A stretch of 9,400 nt of DNA, taken from assembly GCA_002315195.1 (NCBI GenBank), contig DCGD01000022.1, positions 1-9,400 of the forward strand, read 5' to 3'. The notes under the pieces were generated by a model. That model made no database searches, had not been told where the DNA came from, and saw only the letters and a program-made list of their open reading frames with translations. The DNA is from Prevotellaceae bacterium UBA1787. GTDB taxonomy: Bacteria; Bacteroidota; Bacteroidia; Bacteroidales; Bacteroidaceae. Below are positions 1 through 7,336 of this stretch, one piece after another (the first letter of the stretch is position 1; each line of letters opens with the position of its first letter). A program made the translations under genes and the position numbers.

Positions 1-1258
<1,258 letters not shown>

Positions 1259-1289
1259 TTAAGTGGTTACACAATATTGTGGATTGAAA

Positions 1290-1562
1290 TTACTTCAAGA
1301 TAGCAACAACGTCGCTCTGACGCATAACGAGGTATTTCTCTCCTTCAAATTCAATTTCCGTCCCGGCAAATTTTCCATAGAGAACCTTGTCACCCTCTTT
1401 CAGGATCATTGGTTCGTCTTTCTTGCCTTCGCCAACAGCGACAACAGTGCCTTGTAGTGGCTTTTCCTTCGCGGTATCAGGAATGATGATTCCGCCGATG
1501 GTCTTTTCTTCTGCAGGTTCTGGAGTAATGATTACTCTGTCTGCTAATGGTTGAATGTTCAT
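1290..1562 (-). CDS. groES: Co-chaperonin GroES (Hsp10)
   Basis: This 90-residue co-chaperonin is a heptameric lid that caps the GroEL cavity. The length is normal for the family (about 90-97). It begins [16 protein letters not shown]. The mobile loop that docks on the GroEL apical domain is seen as [16 protein letters not shown] (about 20-35), with the hydrophobic IGGIII core. The family signature continues with [13 protein letters not shown] and a C-terminal beta strand ending DVVAILK. The ATG at 1562 is the only sensible start, because it puts the conserved first strand at the N-terminus. It is first in the groES-groEL operon, in the usual order. No CIRCE operator is visible upstream, so HrcA control is not supported by the sequence. 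Confidence 0.98.
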   Translation of the reverse strand: MNIQPLADRVIITPEPAEEKTIGGIIIPDTAKEKPLQGTVVAVGEGKKDEPMILKEGDKVLYGKFAGTEIEFEGEKYLVMRQSDVVAILK

Positions 1563-1920
1563 AACAATTCGTTTTTAAATGTTTATATAAATGTTTTTAA
1601 TTTCTTCTTTTGGCCAACCTTGTCAAGCAAGCCACAGATAGTGGTACAAAAACCGTGCCAAAGAAAGTGGTGAGAATATGTTTTTGTGATAGTTTTTTTT
1701 GTCGCATGAGAAATAATAAGAAAAAATCTGAAATAACGTATTGCAAGCAGCATTGTTGTGTGCAATGGTCAAACTTTCAAACGTAGAGAGTGTGTCATGT
1801 GAAATGGCGAAGAAACAAATTTCCAAGGCCATAGGTGTTGGATTAGAAACGTAAGTAATTGACCATTTCAACCAAATTTTGAAAAAAATTAGGAAGGAAA
1901 TGTAACTAATATGTCAGCCA
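1563..1920. other. Divergent intergenic region without a gene
   Basis: This is the AT-rich spacer between groES (leftward) and the etf operon (rightward). Apart from the candidate promoter elements, I see only a 9-bp inverted repeat (AATGGTCAA at 1764-1772 and its complement at 1859-1867). The short open frames on the minus strand have no recognisable protein character. I see no CIRCE operator, tRNA or convincing terminator. Confidence 0.6.
1633..1662 (-). promoter_or_regulatory. Candidate groES-groEL promoter (Bacteroidetes type)
   Basis: On the minus strand there is a -33-like TTTG (1659-1662), an 18-base spacer, and TATCTGTG (1633-1640), one mismatch from the TAnnTTTG -7 consensus. Transcription would start near 1626-1629, leaving a leader of about 65 bases before groES. 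A second -7-like TACGTTTG (1778-1785, minus) matches the consensus perfectly but lacks a -33 element at the right distance. The assignment is an inference from motif and position. Confidence 0.4.
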
Positions 1921-1953
1921 TTTGAACCGGACTTTATTTTTTTCGTAACTTTG
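1921..1953 (+). promoter_or_regulatory. Promoter of the etfB-etfA-acyl-CoA dehydrogenase operon
   Basis: There is a perfect -33 TTTG (1921-1924), a 21-base spacer, and a perfect -7 element TAACTTTG (1946-1953), matching the Bacteroidetes primary sigma-factor consensus. The expected start is near 1957-1960, giving an untranslated leader of about 80 bases before etfB at 2038. No riboswitch-like fold stands out in that leader. Confidence 0.75.
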
Positions 1954-2037
1954 CCAGTCTCAAAATGAAAAGAAACCTTCAGGTTGCGTCCCGGGGTTTC
2001 CGTTATAGTGCAATAGACATCAAGAATAAAGAGAAAT

Positions 2038-2910
2038 ATGGGTTTAAAAATTGTAGTACTCGCCAAGCAGGTGCCCGATACTCGCAACGTGGGAAAGGAT
2101 GCCATGACAGCCGAAGGGACCATCAATCGTGCGGCTCTTCCAGCCATTTTCAATCCGGAGGATTTGAACGCCTTGGAACAGGCATTGCGCATTAAGGACA
2201 AGTACCCGGACACCGTGGTGGGCGTTCTTACCATGGGGCCTCCCCGTGCAGGTGAGATAATAAGACAGGGACTTTATCGCGGAGCGGATACCGGATGGTT
2301 GCTGACCGATCGGCTCTTCGCAGGGGCTGACACATTGGCAACATCCTACGCCTTGGCGACGGCCATCAAGAAGATAGGAGAGGTGGACATGGTTATCGGT
2401 GGACGTCAGGCCATTGACGGCGATACGGCCCAGGTGGGACCTCAGGTGGCGCAGAAACTTGGTTTAAATCAAGTGACTTATGCTGAAGAAATCGTGAAGA
2501 TAGAAGACGGAAAGGTGACCATCCGCCGCCACATTGACGGAGGAATTGAAACGGTGGAGTCACCGCTTCCGGTGGCGATTACGGTGAACGGCAGCGCCGC
2601 TCCGTGCAGGCCGTGCAATGTCAAGCTGATGATGAAATACAAGCGTGCCACTTGTCCAATGGAACGTAGTCAAAAGTCGGACAAATATGCGTATTTGTAT
2701 GATGAACGTCCTTATCTGACATTGAACCAATATAGTGTCACCGACATAGATGGAGACCCTCTGCAATGTGGTTTGGTGGGTTCTCCCACCAAGGTCAAGA
2801 CGGTCCAAAACATTGTTTTCCAAGCGAAGGAGAGCAAGACTCTGACAGACAGCGACGCCGATGTGGAAAAATTAATCAAGGAATTGTTGGACAATAAGAT
2901 TTTTGGCTGA
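2038..2910 (+). CDS. etfB: Electron transfer flavoprotein beta subunit
   Basis: This 290-residue protein is the small subunit of the EtfAB heterodimer, which carries electrons to or from acyl-CoA dehydrogenases in the cytoplasm. It opens with the family strand GLKIVVLAKQVPDT and has the core segments VVGVLTMGPPRAGEIIRQGL and DRLFAGADTLATSYALA. The nucleotide-binding motif is GGRQAIDGDTAQVGPQ, with DGDTAQVGP at 127-135. In classical ETFs this motif reads closer to IDDDxNQTG and binds AMP. The DGDTAQVGP form is what I associate with ETFs from anaerobes that hold a second FAD and bifurcate electrons. The segment at 189-207 has three cysteines (C190, C193, C206) where the canonical family has a PRYPxLP-like sequence. 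It is first in the operon, and etfA follows 7 bases later. Subunit identity is secure; the bifurcating role is an inference. Confidence 0.96.
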   Translation: MGLKIVVLAKQVPDTRNVGKDAMTAEGTINRAALPAIFNPEDLNALEQALRIKDKYPDTVVGVLTMGPPRAGEIIRQGLYRGADTGWLLTDRLFAGADTLATSYALATAIKKIGEVDMVIGGRQAIDGDTAQVGPQVAQKLGLNQVTYAEEIVKIEDGKVTIRRHIDGGIETVESPLPVAITVNGSAAPCRPCNVKLMMKYKRATCPMERSQKSDKYAYLYDERPYLTLNQYSVTDIDGDPLQCGLVGSPTKVKTVQNIVFQAKESKTLTDSDADVEKLIKELLDNKIFG

Positions 2911-2917
2911 TAGTATC

Positions 2918-3940
2918 ATGGAAAACGTTTTTGTATATTGCGAAATAGAAGGTACGAAGGTAGCGGAGGTGTCTCAGGAACTATTGACAAAGGGTCGCAA
3001 ACTTGCCAGTCAGTTGGGCGTGGAACTTCATGCCGTTGTATGTGGCACGGGCATAAAGGGAAAGGTGGAAGACCAGATACTTCCATACGGTGTTGACAAG
3101 TTGTTTTTGTTTGATGGTGATGGTCTGTTCCCATATACGTCCGCGCCTCATACGGATATAATGGTCAAATTGTTCAAGGAGGAAAAACCGCAGATATGCC
3201 TCATGGGTGCCACGGTGATTGGTCGCGACCTCGGTCCGCGAGTTTCTTCATCCCTGACGAGTGGACTGACCGCCGATTGTACGGAACTGGAGTTAGGACC
3301 GTATGATGACAAGAAAAGCGGAAAGCATTACGAACATCTCCTCTATCAAATCCGTCCCGCTTTCGGTGGAAACATTGTGGCGACGATTGTCAACCCCGAA
3401 CACCGACCTCAGATGGCAACGGTGCGCAGCGGCGTGATGCAGAAAGCATTTTATGAAGGAAAGTCGAGAAACGAGGTGGTTTGTCCTGATGTTTCACGTT
3501 ATGTATCCCCAGAAGCATTTGTGGTGAAGGTGATAGACCGCCATGTTGAGGCTTCAAAGCACAACCTGAAAGGCGCTCCCATCGTCGTGGCGGGAGGATA
3601 TGGTGTTGGCAGCAAGGAAAATTTCGACTTGCTTTTCAAGCTTGCGAAAGAACTACATGGAGACGTTGGCGCAAGTCGCGCCGCAGTGGATGCCGGTTTT
3701 TGCGAGCATGATCGTCAAATTGGACAGACGGGCGTGACGGTACACCCCAAGGTCTATATAGCCTGCGGCATTTCCGGCCAAATACAGCACATTGCCGGCA
3801 TGAAGGATAGCGGCATCATCATTTCCGTGAACAACGACCCCGACGCTCCCATCAACAAGATAGCGGATTACGTGATTGTGGGTACTGTTGAGGACGTGAT
3901 TCCCAAATTAATCAAGTACTATAAGCAGAATAACAAGTAA
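2918..3940 (+). CDS. etfA: Electron transfer flavoprotein alpha subunit
   Basis: This 340-residue protein is the large subunit of EtfAB and carries the main FAD. The N-terminal half (MENVFVYCEIEGTKVAEVSQ and onward) is the alpha/beta domain that pairs with EtfB. The C-terminal FAD-binding domain has the hallmark segments GASRAAVDAG (251-260), RQIGQTG (266-272), YIACGISGQIQHIAGMKDS and NNDPDAPINKIADYVIVG. These correspond to the residues that hold the FAD ring and phosphates. I chose ATG 2918 because it gives the usual family N-terminus. A TTG at 2903 would add five residues and overlap the etfB stop, but those residues look unrelated to the family. The acyl-CoA dehydrogenase gene follows after 11 bases, so the three proteins are probably co-expressed. 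Confidence 0.96.
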   Translation: MENVFVYCEIEGTKVAEVSQELLTKGRKLASQLGVELHAVVCGTGIKGKVEDQILPYGVDKLFLFDGDGLFPYTSAPHTDIMVKLFKEEKPQICLMGATVIGRDLGPRVSSSLTSGLTADCTELELGPYDDKKSGKHYEHLLYQIRPAFGGNIVATIVNPEHRPQMATVRSGVMQKAFYEGKSRNEVVCPDVSRYVSPEAFVVKVIDRHVEASKHNLKGAPIVVAGGYGVGSKENFDLLFKLAKELHGDVGASRAAVDAGFCEHDRQIGQTGVTVHPKVYIACGISGQIQHIAGMKDSGIIISVNNDPDAPINKIADYVIVGTVEDVIPKLIKYYKQNNK

Positions 3941-3951
3941 AGAAAAGCGTT

Positions 3952-5661
3952 ATGCCAAATTATTACACAGATTGTCCGGAATTGCAATTTCACTTGCATC
4001 ATCCGCTTATGAAACGCATCGTGGAACTCAAGGAGCGCAATTACCTGGAACAGGAAAAGTATGAGGATGCTCCCGTTGACTATGAGGATGCGATTGAAAA
4101 CTACAAAAACGTGCTTGAGGTGACGGGTGACATTGTCGGCAACATTATAGAACCAAATTCGGAAAGCGTGGATTTGGAAGGTCCACACTTGGAGAATGGA
4201 AGGATGAAATACGCATCCAAGACATACGAGAACCTGGAGGCGACGCGCAAGGCCGGACTTTGGGGAATATCGATGCCGCGCCGTTATGGCGGATTGAACC
4301 TTCCCAATACGGTGGCGTCCATGATGTCGGAGGTAATTTCAGCCGCTGATGCCAGTTTCCAAAACGTATGGTCGCTGCAGTCGTGCATAGATACTTTGTA
4401 TGAATTTGGAAGCGAGGAACAATGCCGGAAATACATTCCCCGCGTCTGCGCCGGTGAAACCATGAGCATGGATTTGACGGAACCCGATGCGGGGTCGGAT
4501 CTCCAGCGTGTGATGTTGAAGGCAACCTATAGTGAAAAGGAAGGATGCTGGCTGCTGAATGGGGTAAAGCGCTTCATTACCAATGGAGACAGTGACATAC
4601 ACTTGGTGTTGGCACGTTCAGAGGAAGGCACGACCGATGGACGAGGTCTGTCCATGTTCATATACGACAAACAGAATGGCGGCGTAGATGTTCGCCACAT
4701 TGAGCATAAACTCGGCATTCATGGTTCACCAACGTGCGAGCTTACGTTCAAGAATGCCAAGGCTGAGTTGTGTGGAAATACCCGTCTCGGACTTATCAAA
4801 TATGTAATGGCATTGATGAACGGTGCCCGCTTGGGCATCGCCGCGCAATCCGTCGGGGTGGAGCAGGAAGCCTATAATGTGGCTTTGGCGTATTCCCGGG
4901 AACGCATGCAGTTTGGGCAGAAGATTATGGAATTTCCGGCGGTGTATGACATGCTTTCAAGAATGAAAGCAAAACTGGATGCCGGGCGGTCTCTGCTGTA
5001 TCAGACGGCTCGATACGTGGACATATACAAAACCTTGGAGGACATTCAGAGGGAACGCAAATTGACATCGGAGGAACGAGCGGAGTTGAAAAAATACATG
5101 CGTCTTGCGGATGCATTGACATCCGTTGCCAAGGGCATGAATTCCGAATATGCCACGCAGAGTGCCTACGATGCCATTTCTATTCACGGAGGTTCCGGCT
5201 TTATCATGGAATACAAGTGTCAGCGTCTCTATCGTGACGCCCGCATTTTTTCCATCTATGAAGGAACGACGCAACTTCAGGTCGTGGCCGCTTCACGCTA
5301 TATCATGAACGGTACCTATCTTTCCATCATCAAGGAGATGTTGGAGAGTGAGGTCTCGGAAGGTTTGAAGCCCTTGCAGGCACGCATTGTGACAATGGCG
5401 GACAAATTGGGTAATTCCATTTCCTTCGTCAAGGAAGTCAGTCAGGAGTCAAAGGACTATTTGGCACGGCGTCTTTATGAGATGACGGCGGATATTCTCA
5501 TGTCACTTTTGATATTGGATGATGCCACCCGTGCGCCTGAATTGTTTGCCAAGAGCGCCAATGTCTACGTGCGTCTTGTTGAGGCTGAAGTGGAAGGACA
5601 TTTTGAATTTATCAAAAATTTCAAGGAAAACGATTTGGATTATTGCCGTGCGTTGAAATGA
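3952..5661 (+). CDS. Acyl-CoA dehydrogenase, long form with C-terminal extension
   Basis: This FAD flavoprotein interconverts acyl-CoA and trans-2-enoyl-CoA and exchanges electrons with EtfAB. At 569 residues it is far longer than short- or medium-chain enzymes (about 380-400). The order is an N-terminal helical domain (to about 165), a beta domain with the flavin motif TEPDAGSD (176-183) and WLLNGVKRFITNG, and a C-terminal helical domain. This last domain includes YSRERMQFGQKI, AISIHGGSGFIMEY, and SIYEGTTQLQ with E437 at the catalytic-base position known from MCAD and SCAD. Residues from about 450 on form an extra helical region like that of larger bacterial acyl-CoA dehydrogenases. Substrate chain length cannot be read from the sequence. 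Placement directly behind etfBA suggests a dedicated partner, for example a butyryl- or other short-chain acyl-CoA dehydrogenase/enoyl-CoA reductase. That last step is an inference. Confidence 0.93.
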   Translation: MPNYYTDCPELQFHLHHPLMKRIVELKERNYLEQEKYEDAPVDYEDAIENYKNVLEVTGDIVGNIIEPNSESVDLEGPHLENGRMKYASKTYENLEATRKAGLWGISMPRRYGGLNLPNTVASMMSEVISAADASFQNVWSLQSCIDTLYEFGSEEQCRKYIPRVCAGETMSMDLTEPDAGSDLQRVMLKATYSEKEGCWLLNGVKRFITNGDSDIHLVLARSEEGTTDGRGLSMFIYDKQNGGVDVRHIEHKLGIHGSPTCELTFKNAKAELCGNTRLGLIKYVMALMNGARLGIAAQSVGVEQEAYNVALAYSRERMQFGQKIMEFPAVYDMLSRMKAKLDAGRSLLYQTARYVDIYKTLEDIQRERKLTSEERAELKKYMRLADALTSVAKGMNSEYATQSAYDAISIHGGSGFIMEYKCQRLYRDARIFSIYEGTTQLQVVAASRYIMNGTYLSIIKEMLESEVSEGLKPLQARIVTMADKLGNSISFVKEVSQESKDYLARRLYEMTADILMSLLILDDATRAPELFAKSANVYVRLVEAEVEGHFEFIKNFKENDLDYCRALK

Positions 5662-6263
5662 GGGATTATTTTTGGCGAATGTTGGGGATTGTCATCGGAT
5701 GCATGGCGTTTCCTTTGTCCATGACTGCCCAGGATGTCGGTAAGGACATTCGTGAGGACTCGCTTTGTGTGCTTTCTCCATTTGACTTTTACCATTTTCC
5801 CATGCGTTCTTCCGTGGGAATTGGAGGATATGGCGCTTTTCCAATGCCCCTGCACGAAGGCTTCAATGCACAGTTCTCATTGAGTGCCATTATGGGGCTT
5901 GACCATCATTCGCCTTCCGGGGTAGGATTTGGACGTGACGTCCAAATGGCGTATGCAACCCCGATTAAGGGTATGTTCAGTTATACGTTGGGACTTTCCG
6001 CATCCTTGTTGGATTGGAGTGGATTGAACTATCATCAGGTAGGAATTGGTGGATCGTTGAACGCAGCGGTCAGTGACAGGGTGCTACTGACGCTGATCGG
6101 CTATAAAGGTTTGTCGAATCCAACCGGGCGTCTGTCAGATTTTCATAGCTGTCTGCCTTGGTGGCAGGATGGAATAGACCATTATGTAGGTGCTTCCGCA
6201 TTGGTCAAGGTGTCCGATTTCCTGTTTTTTCAAGTGTCTGTAGGGACGGTTTCGTTTCGCTGA
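5658..6263 (+). CDS. Secreted/outer-membrane-like protein of unknown family
   Basis: This 201-residue protein belongs to no family I recognise. The ATG at 5658 overlaps the stop of the acyl-CoA dehydrogenase gene (ATGA, 5658-5661), which suggests translational coupling and membership of the etf operon. Residues 1-24 look like a signal peptide: MRDYFWRM, then the hydrophobic LGIVIGCMAFPLSMTA, with possible cleavage before QD. The mature part is rich in glycine and aromatics and shows alternating patterns such as SVGIGGYGAF, FSYTLGLSASLLDW, HQVGIGGSLNAAV and FLFFQVSVGTVSFR. Such patterns suit short antiparallel strands of a small outer-membrane beta-barrel. The last residues (SVGTVSFR) resemble a barrel C-terminal strand. 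There is no lipobox. A TTG at 5643 could extend the frame, but it would bury the signal peptide behind extra residues. Being an envelope protein tied to a cytoplasmic flavoprotein operon is unexpected. Confidence 0.8.
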   Translation: MRDYFWRMLGIVIGCMAFPLSMTAQDVGKDIREDSLCVLSPFDFYHFPMRSSVGIGGYGAFPMPLHEGFNAQFSLSAIMGLDHHSPSGVGFGRDVQMAYATPIKGMFSYTLGLSASLLDWSGLNYHQVGIGGSLNAAVSDRVLLTLIGYKGLSNPTGRLSDFHSCLPWWQDGIDHYVGASALVKVSDFLFFQVSVGTVSFR

Positions 6264-6390
6264 CGCACATCGTTGATGTTGTTTCAAACGCAAATTGAGA
6301 AAATCACAACTAAAACCTTGATTATTCTTAACAAAACTTATTGTTGATATTTATTAAAGTTTTTTAAATGTGCGAAGCGGGTGCATAATG

Positions 6391-6398
6391 TACTTTTG
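6391..6398 (+). promoter_or_regulatory. Orphan promoter -7 element upstream of a terminator
   Basis: TACTTTTG matches TAnnTTTG exactly and is followed by CA, as is common in Bacteroidetes promoters. The upstream sequence is AT-rich, with only a poor -33 match (TGTG at 6369-6372, 18-base spacing). No protein gene lies downstream on this strand before 7388. Predicted start is about 6402-6405. Confidence 0.5.
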
Positions 6399-6403
6399 CA
6401 TCC

Positions 6404-6497
6404 GACAAACATTAACAACTTTTAGTATCATATTGAGTTTTAACTATTTCTTTAGGGAGAAGGACACCGTGAGGTCTCTTTCTTCTTTTTTATTTTG
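6404..6497 (+). ncRNA. Candidate small RNA of about 90 nt
   Basis: The interval runs from the predicted start behind the TACTTTTG promoter to the end of the T-tract of the terminator hairpin. It would give an RNA with a largely unstructured AU-rich 5' part of about 50 nt and a stable 3' stem-loop, a layout typical of trans-acting bacterial small RNAs. It contains no believable short coding frame. It matches no RNA family I recognise. The alternative is that the terminator simply ends transcripts of the etf operon about 190 bases beyond its last stop codon and that the promoter match is chance. Both could be true at once. Confidence 0.35.
6454..6497 (+). terminator. Intrinsic terminator with GTGA tetraloop
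   Basis: Bases 6454-6468 pair with 6473-6487 around a GTGA loop (6469-6472), which is of the GNRA type. The inner stem is ACC/GGT, then one C-C mismatch, then a stem of about 11 pairs that includes three G-T pairs. A tract of T with a single A (6486-6496) follows directly. On the minus strand there is no equivalent T-tract after the hairpin, so it works best for rightward transcription. It ends either the candidate small RNA or the etf operon. Confidence 0.7.
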
Positions 6498-6577
6498 TGA
6501 CGAATGGCATGAGGGTGGTGGAGTCATTCTCAATTTCTCGGGTCAAAGATCGCCCAACTTGTTGCGATTCTGCAAAA

Positions 6578-6593
6578 AAAAAATATATTTTTT
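6578..6593. repeat. 16-bp perfect A/T palindrome
   Basis: Six A, TATA, six T form a perfect palindrome, preceded by four further A. It lies 13 bases outside the left end of the miniature element. It could be a bent-DNA insertion-prone site, or low-complexity sequence without function. Confidence 0.5.
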
Positions 6594-6601
6594 CCGGCAA
6601 A

Positions 6602-6606
6602 AATCG
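6602..6606. repeat. Target-site duplication, left copy (AATCG)
   Basis: AATCG directly precedes the left terminal repeat. The same five bases directly follow the right terminal repeat at 6856-6860. The next base (A) also matches on both sides, so the boundary could shift by one. Confidence 0.65.
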
Positions 6607-6621
6607 ACTCAACTTTCGCAA
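6607..6621 (+). repeat. Left terminal inverted repeat
   Basis: ACTCAACTTTCGCAA is an exact reverse complement of 6841-6855. Confidence 0.8.
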
Positions 6622-6840
6622 GTGAAAAATTGGCAGAGACAATTGTAAAAAAACTAAACACTTCTGTAACTCACAGAATTTCAGTTACTTTGTAGTAAAT
6701 AACAATAAATACTGAAAACATTTAGCCATGCACAAAAGTACAATAATTTTCTCAGAACTGTAATTTCCTGATATAGGGTGGCTCTGCGAGGGAGAAAAAA
6801 TGCAAACGGTACAAGAAATCACACAAGAACCTCTTAACAT

Positions 6841-6855
6841 TTGCGAAAGTTGAGT
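6841..6855 (-). repeat. Right terminal inverted repeat
   Basis: TTGCGAAAGTTGAGT is an exact reverse complement of 6607-6621. The target duplication AATCG follows at 6856-6860. Confidence 0.8.
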
Positions 6856-6920
6856 AATCGAAAACAGTTTGGTAAATTCATCTTATGGACAAATGGTGGA
6901 GTGGAAAATACTTGTCAAGG

Positions 6921-6944
6921 CTAATACATGGGCTAATACATGGG
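6921..6944. repeat. 12-bp perfect tandem duplication at a stop codon
   Basis: CTAATACATGGG occurs twice back to back. On the minus strand each copy ends ATG-TAT-TAG in the frame of the small lipoprotein gene, so the stop codon and the last three codons are duplicated in frame. Confidence 0.9.
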
Positions 6945-7277
6945 ACCCTCCTTGAAGAAACGGCGCGAGAAATAGAGGTCGCCTACTTTAATCCAAACCA
7001 GGTATGTGGCAGAGGGAAGATGTCGGACGTTGAACCACACTTTGTTGTTGATGACGATGTCATTCCCGAAAAAGTCTGCTTGGGCGGAACGGATGCTGAT
7101 GGAACATGTTTCGTCCTCGTAACCCTCCGGTAGTGTAATGAAAAGTGTGTCTGTCACGGGATTGTTGATGAAAGCCTTTTTGGAAAGGTTGTCATCCGTA
7201 TTGAATTGTTGACTGTTGCAGGACAATAGCAGAATGAATGCCGTGAACAGAGAGATAAGGTTAATTTTTGTTTTCAT
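6933..7277 (-). CDS. Small predicted lipoprotein of unknown function
   Basis: This is a 114-residue protein. MKTKINLISLFTAFILLLSCNSQQ has a positive start, a hydrophobic core and a lipobox LLSC with C20 as the lipidated residue, so it should be anchored in the envelope. After a short polar linker the rest looks like one small beta-sandwich: DTLFITLPEGYEDETCSISI, NDIVINNKVWFNVRHLPSATYLVWIKVGDLYFSRRFFKE. The late pattern LPsatYlvwIkvGdlyfsrrF resembles short Ig-like or DUF3244-type domains common in Bacteroidales, but this is only a resemblance. Codon choice and frame are clean. It stands alone, divergent from pepT and convergent with the etf operon. Its stop codon lies in a 12-bp tandem duplication. 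Confidence 0.75.
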   Translation of the reverse strand: MKTKINLISLFTAFILLLSCNSQQFNTDDNLSKKAFINNPVTDTLFITLPEGYEDETCSISIRSAQADFFGNDIVINNKVWFNVRHLPSATYLVWIKVGDLYFSRRFFKEGPMY

Positions 7278-7281
7278 GCCT

Positions 7282-7289
7282 CAAAGTTA
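7282..7289 (-). promoter_or_regulatory. Promoter -7 element for the small lipoprotein gene
   Basis: TAACTTTG on the minus strand matches the consensus perfectly, and only GAGGC-like sequence separates it from the ATG at 7277. With usual spacing, transcription would begin within a few bases of the start codon, implying a leaderless or almost leaderless message. No good -33 element is visible. Confidence 0.45.
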
Positions 7290-7336
7290 GTTATTTTTTT
7301 TTAAAGAAAAAAGTATTTACGTTGGTTTCAAATTTG

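Larger units (their letters stand above)
6607..6855. mobile_element. Miniature inverted-repeat transposable element (MITE), 249 bp
   Basis: The ends are perfect 15-bp inverted repeats (6607-6621 and 6841-6855), extendable to 18 bp with one mismatch. The identical pentamer AATCG abuts both outer ends (6602-6606 and 6856-6860), as expected for a 5-bp target-site duplication. There is no transposase frame inside, so it would depend on a full-length relative elsewhere in the genome. The interior holds smaller nested inverted repeats: GTAACT/AGTTAC at 6666-6671 and 6683-6688, and a looser pair around 6675-6687 and 6753-6768. It also has a leftward TACTTTTG promoter-like site at 6733-6740. It sits between convergent genes, where insertion does little harm. 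I cannot name the parent insertion-sequence family. Confidence 0.75.
6264..6932. other. 669-bp non-coding region between convergent genes
   Basis: No convincing gene is present. The region holds a perfect -7 promoter element (6391-6398), an intrinsic terminator (6454-6497), a 16-bp A/T palindrome (6578-6593), and a miniature inverted-repeat element (6607-6855). Its right end carries one copy of a 12-bp tandem duplication. Just behind the upstream stop codon there is only a weak 5-bp hairpin (6267-6279). The stretch 6280-6365 is AT-rich and shows nothing else. Confidence 0.7.

Noticed and set aside
1764..1867. 9-bp inverted repeat AATGGTCAA / TTGACCATT
   Set aside because: The arms are short and about 86 bases apart, with no flanking duplication or terminator. 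This is compatible with chance in AT-rich DNA.
1583..1871. Two overlapping short minus-strand frames upstream of groES
   Set aside because: Composition is that of AT-rich spacer DNA, with no signal, domain or start context. A candidate promoter lies inside them.
1563..1920. CIRCE-type heat-shock operator for groESL
   Set aside because: I looked for TTAGCACTC and its inverted partner with a 9-base spacer and found neither arm.
2903..2917. TTG start for etfA overlapping the etfB stop
   Set aside because: The added residues MADSI are not family-like, and ATG 2918 gives the standard N-terminus; kept only as an alternative.
6267..6279. Hairpin ACATC-GTT-GATGT just after the etf operon
   Set aside because: Five pairs with no proper T-tract is too weak to call a terminator; the structure at 6454-6497 is far better.
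6370..6648. 92-codon plus-strand frame in the convergent intergenic region
   Set aside because: It runs through the terminator hairpin and into the mobile element end, and the protein is low-complexity with no plausible domain.
6885..7133. 82-codon plus-strand frame opposite the lipoprotein gene
   Set aside because: It is a shadow of the minus-strand gene, which has a clear lipoprotein signal and promoter element.
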